5,378 nt of DNA from DASUHT01 sp051955775 (lineage in GTDB: Bacteria > Actinomycetota > Thermoleophilia > Gaiellales > JAICJC01). The position numbers and the translations under genes are program-made. The stretch spans positions 1 through 5,378 of the forward strand of contig JBQCGJ010000095.1 of assembly GCA_051955775.1 (NCBI GenBank), in the 5' to 3' direction. Every line of letters begins with the position of its first letter. Positions within the stretch are counted from its first letter, which is position 1. Positions 4,650 to 5,378 of this stretch are shown in pieces. The notes beneath the pieces were generated by a model. It ran no database searches and was not told the origin of the DNA. It saw only the letters and a program-made list of their open reading frames with translations.

Positions 4650-5378
4650 ATGGTGGCGCCGGTCGAGTTCGCCGAGTACTTCACGCCCAGGCCGATCCCG
4701 TTCTGGACGATCCTCCAGCAGGTCGGCGTGACCAGGGTCATCTCGGAGCTCGACCGCTCGCCGGACGGGATCCACGACGACACCGGCGACCGGCCGTGGG
4801 ACCTGACGCCGCTGGCCCGCGTGCAGCAGTTGTACGCGGACGCCGGTCTGGAGCTGGTCGGCGTCGAGGACTACCCGCCGCTCGACCGCGCGCGCACCGG
4901 CGCACCGGGCGCGGAGGAGGAGACGGAGTGGTTCTGCACGCTGATCACGAACCTCGGCCGGCTGGGCGTCCCGATGCTCTGTTACAACTGGATGCCTGGC
5001 GCCAACTGGGTGCGCACCAGCACCATGAGCCGTGGCCGGGGCGGCGCGGTGGTCACGGCCTTCCGGGCCGATGACCTGCCGACCGATCAGCCGATGAAGG
5101 TCGGCTCGCCAGACGCCGAGCAGCTGTGGAAGGCGTACGAACGGTTCATCCGAGCGGTCGTCCCGGTCGCCGAGAAGGCCGGTGTCCGACTGGCGCTGCA
5201 TCCCGACGACCCGCCGATCACGGCGTATCGCGGCGCCGCCAGGATCATGAACTCCGTGGAGGCGTTCGACCGGGCGCTGGCCCTGGCCGACTCGGAGGCG
5301 CACGCCCTGTGCTTCTGCCAGGGCAACATGACGCTGGTCACCGACGACGTGCCCGGCGCGATCCGCCGTTTCGGCAGC
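4650..5378 (+). CDS. Mannonate dehydratase (UxuA)-like TIM-barrel protein, 3' end outside window
   Basis: The frame is open from ATG 4650 to the last base, giving 243 residues; the family is about 350-400, so the C-terminal third is missing. UxuA hallmarks include VGVEDYPP (70-77), GVPMLCYNWMPGANWVRT (106-123; E. coli type is CYNFMP...DWTRTD), LALHPDDPP (181-189) and CFCQGNM (221-227). H184 and C223 match, in spacing as well as context, the His and Cys that bind the catalytic Mn2+ in characterised ManD/UxuA enzymes. The other metal ligands would lie past the edge. The family removes water from D-mannonate to give 2-keto-3-deoxy-D-gluconate in uronate breakdown. Differences from the classical type: the GLPRI segment after HPDDPP reads YRGAARI (193-199), and the Asp after WTRT is replaced. 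Substrate may therefore differ from mannonate. Start choice rests on the TAGGGT box and on the family-like N-terminus. Confidence 0.8.
   Translation, partial: MVAPVEFAEYFTPRPIPFWTILQQVGVTRVISELDRSPDGIHDDTGDRPWDLTPLARVQQLYADAGLELVGVEDYPPLDRARTGAPGAEEETEWFCTLITNLGRLGVPMLCYNWMPGANWVRTSTMSRGRGGAVVTAFRADDLPTDQPMKVGSPDAEQLWKAYERFIRAVVPVAEKAGVRLALHPDDPPITAYRGAARIMNSVEAFDRALALADSEAHALCFCQGNMTLVTDDVPGAIRRFGS

Noticed and set aside
3630..5303. A 557-codon open frame on the minus strand, antisense to the SDR and UxuA-like genes
   Set aside because: Its translation is rich in Arg, Gly, His, Asp and Val with no recognisable domain, as expected from the complement of G/C-ending codons. The + strand genes beneath it have clear motifs.
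1..5378. tRNA/rRNA genes, CRISPR arrays, insertion sequences, integrase or attachment sites, phage or defence genes
   Set aside because: None seen: nearly every base is inside a metabolic or redox gene, there are no direct repeats of array-like spacing, and codon use looks even across the window.

Overview
The window is GC-rich, and its real reading frames show the strong G/C third-position bias of high-GC Gram-positive bacteria. There are frequent GTG starts, tight 3-8 bp gene junctions, weak or absent Shine-Dalgarno sequences, and at least one TANNNT -10 box placed for a leaderless transcript. Together these point to an actinobacterium (Actinomycetota). I cannot place it further; this is inference from composition and gene style only.

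Layout: all six genes lie on the + strand, with almost no intergenic DNA (25, 58, 3 and 9 bp gaps; 8 and 4 bp overlaps). (1) 1-342: C-terminal third of an ornithine cyclodeaminase/mu-crystallin family protein, cut by the window edge. (2) 368-985: a small class I SAM-dependent methyltransferase. (3) 1044-1970: a membrane-anchored extracytoplasmic DUF929 protein with a thioredoxin-like CPYC centre. (4) 1963-2430: a VKOR-family integral membrane protein with all four expected redox cysteines. (5) 2434-3672: an M20-family metallo-hydrolase (ArgE/DapE-like). (6) 3669-4640: an extended-SDR NAD(P)-dependent epimerase/dehydratase. (7) 4650-5378, open at the right edge: a mannonate dehydratase (UxuA)-like TIM-barrel protein.

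How the genes may work together: genes 3 and 4 overlap and form a coherent module. The VKOR protein would pass electrons from the DUF929 protein's cysteines to quinone, making an oxidative protein-folding pair outside the membrane. From gene 4 the likely transcript runs on into the M20 hydrolase and the SDR. The SDR and the UxuA-like protein suggest sugar-acid metabolism. A -10-like TAGGGT overlapping the SDR stop codon may give the UxuA-like gene its own leaderless transcript. The window holds no RNA gene, mobile element, CRISPR array or clear terminator that I can see, and no gap exceeds 60 bp. The most interesting item is the DUF929-VKOR pair, a candidate disulfide-forming system that does not use a classical DsbA. 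I see no strikingly new system.
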